Assembly: GCF_000001735.4 (NCBI RefSeq)
Contig: NC_003076.8
Location: 7,502,001-7,566,000 of the forward strand
Source: Arabidopsis thaliana
Lineage: Eukaryota > Streptophyta > Magnoliopsida > Brassicales > Brassicaceae
Direction of reading: 5' to 3'
DNA: 64,000 bases
In this document: positions 57,867 through 64,000 of the stretch, in pieces
Layout of the letters: the number at the start of each line of letters is the position of its first letter
Numbering within the stretch: position 1 is the stretch's first letter
Translations under genes and position numbers: made by a program
The notes under the pieces: model-generated
What the model saw: the letters and a program-made list of their open reading frames with translations, nothing else
Databases searched by the model: none
What the model was told of the DNA's origin: nothing

Positions 57867-60800
57867 TTTTCCTTCTCTCTTCTCTTCTCTTAGAGTGTAA
57901 CAATGGTTGGTGTGTTTCTCTCTCTACGATGAGGTTTTGGTGTAATGGGTTTATGAGATGAGGCAGAGAGAGAGAGATTGCCTTGAGAAAAATGGAGGCT
58001 TTTCTCTCTCTACAGTTCTAAAGAGAGAGGAAACTTAGGAAGAGAGAGAGCCAGAAGGAGAAATGTGGTTTAAGGGAGAAGAGGAAGAGAAGGATAAACG
58101 AGGAATATAAATGGTGATAATTTTGTTTTTTTACTTTATTTTATTTATTTGTAAGATTGTTTTCCTTTTTTTGATTGATTTTTTATTTAGATTTTTTAGA
58201 GAGTAATAAAGGTTAAAAGGAAATAAAAGGAAGAAAGAAAGAAAAAATACATTTGGTTTGTTTGTGTCTTTATGAGATTCTATTTTTTCAGTTAATGAAA
58301 TTTCTGGTAAAAAACAACAGAGGAGATTTTGGTTTTTCAGTTTCTGTGTTTTGTTATTTCAGAATCTGTGCCTGCCCAATGGGAAGAGAAGGGAGAGAGA
58401 TATAGATTTCTAATGAATTTATTATCCTAATGATATCCTTTTATACACAGTTGAATAATGATTAGTGATTAGTGATTTTATGCGTTTTTTTTTAACTTTT
58501 TACCATTTATGGGATTTTGGATTTTGCAGCTTTTTATAACAATTTACTTATTATAGGTCAACTTTCTAGAACTCATTTTGTCAACCTTGTGAATTCACTT
58601 TAACTCCTTTTTTTTTTTTGGGATTAGTCAATTTACTCTCATGAAAATAATTTTAAGTTTGATCATCCTTTTTTTGGGATTAGTCAACTTTTTTTGGTTA
58701 AGTTTAGATCATTGTTTTTCTTACAAAAATAAATGAAAGTAATTTTAAGTTTGATTTGTACCTATAAAAAAAAAAGAATTAACATCATATGAAACAACAT
58801 GTTACTAGATCTATCATATAAATCTATATCTTACATATAGATATAGATTTTCATCTTAGACATAAAAATTCATATATATATATATATAAAATGCCGTTTA
58901 TCCATAGGTGTTAATAAAATCATCAAAACACAATACATTGTTATTAGAATATTGGTGTGGTATCTTTTCTTAATATTTCAATACTTTAATTAGGAAAATA
59001 CATATGTTTGATGAGAGAAAGATCAACCTCAACGGGAGAAAAACATTAGACTTATCCAAATTTGTATACTTTATAACTGATTTGGATCCCATATGTGGCA
59101 CAATTTGGTTGGTGAATGTCTTTGTATTAGACATAATTAATTTCTTTATAAAACAATTTGACACATTTTTTCAAACATTTGAATTTTTAGACTCTCTATT
59201 TTGGATCTACCATTGGACATACTTTAAATATAGATCTCTTTCAAATGTCTAAATTGTAAATTTATTTTTATTAAAATGATAAAGCTTGTTTGGATCCTTA
59301 TTTTTGGATCTATTGTTGTGGATGCTCTAAGGCAGAACACAATCTAATATACTCTTTAGCAATGATAAATGTGTTTAGGAGATGGAATGGTAGTGGTTCA
59401 AACCCTTTTGGGAGGAGAAGTATTTCTAAAAGAAAAGGACTAAATAGTGGCGTCGGACCTAGGAAGAATAAGGTCGAAGCCCAAATTCGCAATAAAAGAA
59501 AAAAAAAATCTATATACGTATAGTGTTTATCATAACATGCATGAGTGCAGACTGCAGACCAAGTTGCCAGTTTCCATGGATCGGATATTGCCAGTTGCAC
59601 CCCATACTAGTATTATTTTGAGCGTTCTGATATTTTACTTAGGTTTGTGTATTTTTTGTATGCATTTGAGTATAGAGTTATTTGCTGTTATGATATTTTA
59701 TCTACCAAAATAATCCTACTTGATTATATACCGTTGTTGAATTGACGAATTTTCAGTACCCATAATGAAAAAAATACAATGTTGAGGAAGTCTTTAATGT
59801 CACTGGTTTAAGTACCGACATAATGTTGACGTATTAACATGGAGTGGTCTTTTATGTGAAAAAAAAATCCGAGATTCAATTAAAAGTTAAGACTTCTTGG
59901 TTATTCAGAGAAAAACCATGAATATAAAGTTACATTTTCTCTATTCATTTAGAGCGATTTACAACTTTAAAAGATACAAAAAATGCTCGTTCTTTTAATA
60001 TTGAACAAGTTTTCGAAAGAGTTTAGAAAACAATACAAAAACGTTTCTGTAAAAGAGAAACCAATCTGTTTTTTTTTTTTTTTGAGTGCAACCAATCTAG
60101 CTTTACATACATTAAAAATAATATATACATTGAGAATTCGTCTATGATATTTAATGTTTAAGTGAGAGTTATATTTCTATAAATAATAATAAGACATTGC
60201 TTTGACTAGAAGGCCTTGCGCTGCCACAACTACGAGCAATTATGAAGGGTTAGGTTCGTCCAAAGTGGTATCATGGTTCGTAATTACATAAGTAGCCTCA
60301 CTATAGTTACCTTGTGTCTTTTAATCGGACTATTACTCCACTTTTTCAGGTGATGCTTCAACTGTTTTCACGATAAAGTTGTGTCATTAATTTTTTTTGC
60401 TTCTTTTATCTCAGAAAAGACATATAACACGAAATTTGTTCGATAGGATGATTTTAAAAGTGGCTCAGCAAGGCAACAATCTCGTGTTTGAGTGATGACT
60501 AGGATAAGTTGGTTCTTAAAATTTTCATTTCTTTTCTGTAGATATAATCTTAGAAGTAAGGTCATGTCTACGTTAATTAGCTAAATGATTCTTTAGTTTT
60601 ATGTATGAAATTTTGGAAATTAGCATGCGTAACTGACTTTCTTTTACATGACTTTTGACCATTTCTAGTTACGCGAATTTAATATTCAACACTACATACT
60701 ATACTACAAAAATTTAACAGTGTCAGCCATATGCACCATAAAAATTCACCTTACATTATATCTTGATCTTGACCTTTCGACCTTGAATTTGACCAAGCCT

Positions 60801-63373
60801 TTAAAACCTATAATTTGTTCATGGATATTTTGGTTCGAAGTTACTAACTCCTGGATGTAAAAAGAGGGTTACTAATACTAACTCCTTGATCGGCCATGAA
60901 GAAGATAATATTAGGTATATACATATATTTAATTTACACCAACCACCACAATGAGAAAGTACATAGCATTAACATAAATGGTGATGTAGACAAATCTAAC
61001 ATAATTCGTATAGTCTATACAGTTTATAAAGAAACTAATTTGGTCTCTGGTTAAACTTATTGTATACTAGATTGGATTTATTAGGAGTGTAGCGAGTGTT
61101 AAATGGGCTAAACCTATTTTGCAAACAGGGTAATACTGTTTGAAAATTCTAATTAATGCTCTAGCGGCCAATGATTGTGGTTTTAGCAAAGATATAGGAG
61201 CTTAACATTTCATTTTTTTTCTTAGTTCGAAAAGAAAAAAACTATTAATGAATAATTAGTTTTCATAGAAAGTGGGCGTTAATCCTACTTACTAAATTGA
61301 TACTTTGATACTGTAAAAAAATGTTTATATATCTTCACTTTAAACTCTAGTGTTACTTTACAGAAACCGGGTATTGAATTATTGATAGTACGTCGTCTAT
61401 GTGATCAAACTCGTTTTGAGGACATTCCCTCAAAGTTCTACAAAAGCATATTGTGCAAGCCGAAACTTTGGACTTGACTTTTTTAAATGAAATTGATATC
61501 GAAAACATATTATCTTTTCCCCGAGATTGAGCCAAATAATGAAATAACTAAAACAAACAATAATCCCCTGCGTTAATCATGTCGAATGTGGATTATCATC
61601 ACTATTAACTAACTATTCATTGGGGTTTAAAAGTTAATTCATAAGAGATAGACAAAGAAAAGGGAGTCAAAAATCGAAGAAAACAGAAATCGTTATAAGT
61701 TTCTGTTTGTTTGTAAAGTAAATAATAATATAGTTCAGTTTATAAAATATCAACTTTTACCTTTTTAACGTTGCAAATGGCAAACCTTCCATAGATTCAT
61801 GACGATGTGTTAGTTCAAACATAAGCAAATTAACTCCTCTTTTGTGTCCGAAAGCTCCTCAATCTAAGGACATATGTTTGTATGCAGATTGCAGATAATG
61901 TTATTTTCTTACTTCAAGAAATTAAGGTTTCTTTGACAAATAAGTGTAATGGCGACATATAACATAGAATATTAATTTTGTCGTCTCGTGTCGACGACAT
62001 ATCGATCTGTTACTTTAAGATTTTCTTCCGATTTAAGCTCATATATATACATATTATTGTCTATATATAAGAATTTAAAATTTACACATAATTTCAAGAC
62101 AGTTTAAGAAATCGTTTTAACATGCATCCGGTTCATAAATTTTACACAAGTTTAAATTATACTATACAAAATATTACTTGGAAAAAATGTACATTACTGT
62201 ATATCGTATTATTCGACAACAACCAAAAAAAATCCTAATCTCTCTAGTGGAAAAATCAAATTGACTTCGCTTTTGCTTTCAAGTTGATTTATTTTATTTT
62301 TGTTTGTATTAGGACACTATAATAGAATATGTTTGAAAATCTAAACCAATTCATTATTCATCACTATACGTCTTTCCTTTTCCTCCTCCATTCAAGGCCT
62401 TGATTAGTGAAAATCTGAACCAATTCATCACTATACGTCTTTTACTTTTCTAGGTGATTTATCCACGCATTAATACTTGGAATTGTTTTGATTAGCCTCA
62501 CGTAAATTTTAGTTTTCAATGCGGAATAATAAACAAACCTCTCATTTTAGCTATAATATTAGTTTTAGTGTGATCAAGCCACATATAAAACATATTGGAT
62601 TAGTTTAGTAGTGGTTCAGGTTGATGTTTATTGGATGGGTAAGTTATGACTCAATTACTTGTGTAGTGTACAGATGGTTTTTAGATATTTTAGAGACTAA
62701 ATAACACTCACATACACGTTGTTACCTAACTTGAGAACAAATCGTTACCCTAGAAGCAGAGAATTTAGCAGCCGATCCATTTGTGTCTGTGGATATTGGT
62801 TTTAGTACAATAATTGACACGTTATACGACTTCAAATCAATCACTTCGTAATTTTGTATCGAAGATGACAAAGCCACGGTATCATAAAATTTGCAATAAA
62901 AGTCCCTAAAATCTGTTATAAATCAGTATAGTTTCTAACAGTACAAAGTATAAAGACTCCTAATATTTTATCTTAACAAAGGAAAAGAAGATCACAGGAA
63001 CATGTTATGTAAAAGTGTCACATTTTCTAGATTTTTAAAGTAATCCTTAAGCCTTTTCACTGTGCAAATTTGTCATATTGAGTTAACTATATAATAGTAT
63101 AAAGTTACAGTTCATTATAAATGAAAAAGTACAAAAAACAATCTGATTTCCATTACAAAACAACAAAACCCAGATAGGCTTATGGTACACTTGGGAACTC
63201 TCACTGCACATTCCCCAAAACTGTGACAATTGTCCATCATATCTCTTGAAAAGAACAAAACCCGTTTTTAGATGCGTTATAATCTCTGATTCTCCTTGCA
63301 TATAGTGTGACAAGTTTCCCATATATGTAGAATTGTATGATCGACTTCAGGCTTGAGAACAGTTTCTATAGTT
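57867..63373. other. Long intergenic region between CSLA2 and RAD5A
   Basis: The first 250 bases are the CSLA2 leader, with AG/GAGA-rich repeats (57965-58040). TTGGGATTAGTCAA-type segments repeat at about 58618-58690. An AT dinucleotide run lies at about 58870-58888. A GTTGTGGATGCTCTAA sequence at about 59316-59331 resembles the right end of GAGCATC-type MITEs, without a clear left partner. The remaining 4 kb to RAD5A is AT-rich with only short, unlikely frames. Confidence 0.5.
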
Positions 63374-64000
63374 TCAGGTAAATAACATCTTGAGTTCCTC
63401 TATACGTGCACTTCGTACTTCTTGATCGGTTAAAGCCCCAGAGATCATTCTCTGCTTCCTCGCCTGAACCGCCTCCATTCTCTCTTCAACCGTTCCCTAG
63501 GATTCACAAAGGCAAGACATACAAGTTTCTAATGATCATTACTCAGCAACAACATTTTCTGATTTTGGAATAGTTTCAGTGATTGGTCTTTATATGGTTA
63601 ATGGGGACTAACTGCTGAGAAAGAAGAGGGTACCTTAACGATGAATCTTCTGATTTTGACTTCCTTAGTTTGCCCTATACGATGAATACGCATAACAGCT
63701 TGTTCCTCTACCGCTGGGTTCCACCATGGATCCTATAGGACATAACTTGGTTTTCTTTACAACTGAAACTTCTTTAAAACCTATTTTGTATTGTGCAGTA
63801 CTCATTCACAAGCTTTTGAAACAAAAGGTGGCATGAACTACTACTCGATTTTCATATTTTGGATGAGCTATTACATGGTCTAAATCCTATAGAAACTGAT
63901 ATGATCTTTCATAGATATCTATAGATATTCCATACCATGACAAAAGCATTGGACGCAGCTGTTAGATTTATCCCAACGCCACCAGCTTTTAGAGACATCA
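63374..64000 (-). CDS. RAD5A: RAD5A, SWI2/SNF2-type helicase/E3 ligase, C-terminal end only
   Basis: Three exons are visible on the minus strand: 63936 to the window edge, 63634-63732 and 63374-63496. They encode the helicase motif V region ([20 protein letters not shown]), motif VI ([20 protein letters not shown], ending HRIGQT) and the C-terminal tail ([20 protein letters not shown], ending MLFT). The upstream HIRAN, RING and first helicase lobe lie outside the window. RAD5A acts in error-free DNA-damage tolerance by PCNA polyubiquitination and in homologous recombination. Identification as RAD5A (At5g22750) rather than another SNF2 protein rests on gene order and recalled sequence. Confidence 0.85.

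Noticed and set aside
59340..59530. Possible tRNA-like or SINE box (GGTTCAAACCC near 59395)
   Set aside because: No acceptor stem, anticodon arm or A box could be folded around it, so the B-box-like string is probably chance.
60200..60300. Mixed-composition segment that looks less AT-rich than its flanks
   Set aside because: Tested by eye for a tRNA cloverleaf and for a reading frame; neither is supported.

Overview
Organism. The window is plant nuclear DNA: AT-rich, with short GT-AG introns, plant-only gene families (FBD-type F-box proteins, a TIR-NBS-LRR receptor, HD2 histone deacetylase, arogenate dehydratase, CSLA mannan synthase, TIC100) and very small non-autonomous transposons. Gene content, gene order and reconstructed protein lengths match Arabidopsis thaliana (or a very close relative), chromosome 5, roughly At5g22580 to At5g22750. 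That assignment comes from recognition, not from a database search. Layout, left to right. 0.7-1.1 kb: a small dimeric alpha/beta-barrel stress protein. 1.9-15.7 kb: an F-box/FBD/LRR cluster on the plus strand. It holds one copy broken by an LTR miniature element (2.3-4.1 kb), one copy broken by two single-base deletions (8.0-9.6 kb), and one intact copy (13.2-14.9 kb) whose promoter carries a 2.0 kb Harbinger-type element containing a piece of a receptor-kinase gene. 15.7-18.2 kb: a chloroplast phosphoglycerate-mutase-like phosphatase (minus). 22.6-23.9 kb: the intronless arogenate dehydratase ADT5. 27.4-31.6 kb: TIC100/EMB1211. 32.1-34.1 kb: histone deacetylase HD2B, with an AT-AC U12-type intron. 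34.3-51.2 kb: a second F-box/FBD/LRR cluster on the minus strand (five intact genes plus at least two ruined ones), with one TNL resistance-type gene in it on the plus strand (39.4-42.9 kb). 53.4-57.9 kb: CSLA2 (minus). 63.4 kb to the edge: the last three exons of the SWI2/SNF2 helicase RAD5A (minus). How the parts relate. The single-copy genes (CA1P phosphatase-like, ADT5, TIC100, HD2B, CSLA2, RAD5A) are unrelated housekeeping functions: chloroplast carbon metabolism, phenylalanine synthesis, chloroplast protein import, chromatin, wall mannan and DNA-damage tolerance. The F-box genes are a rapidly changing tandem family showing duplication, fusion, frameshift, deletion and transposon insertion. 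The exact exon borders given here come from reading splice signals and checking that reading phase is kept across all exons. No CRISPR array, tRNA, rRNA or bacterial feature was seen. The most notable observations are the gene-capturing Harbinger-type element with a paralogous empty site, the miniature LTR element inside an F-box exon, the U12 AT-AC intron of HD2B, and a two-FBD chimeric F-box gene.
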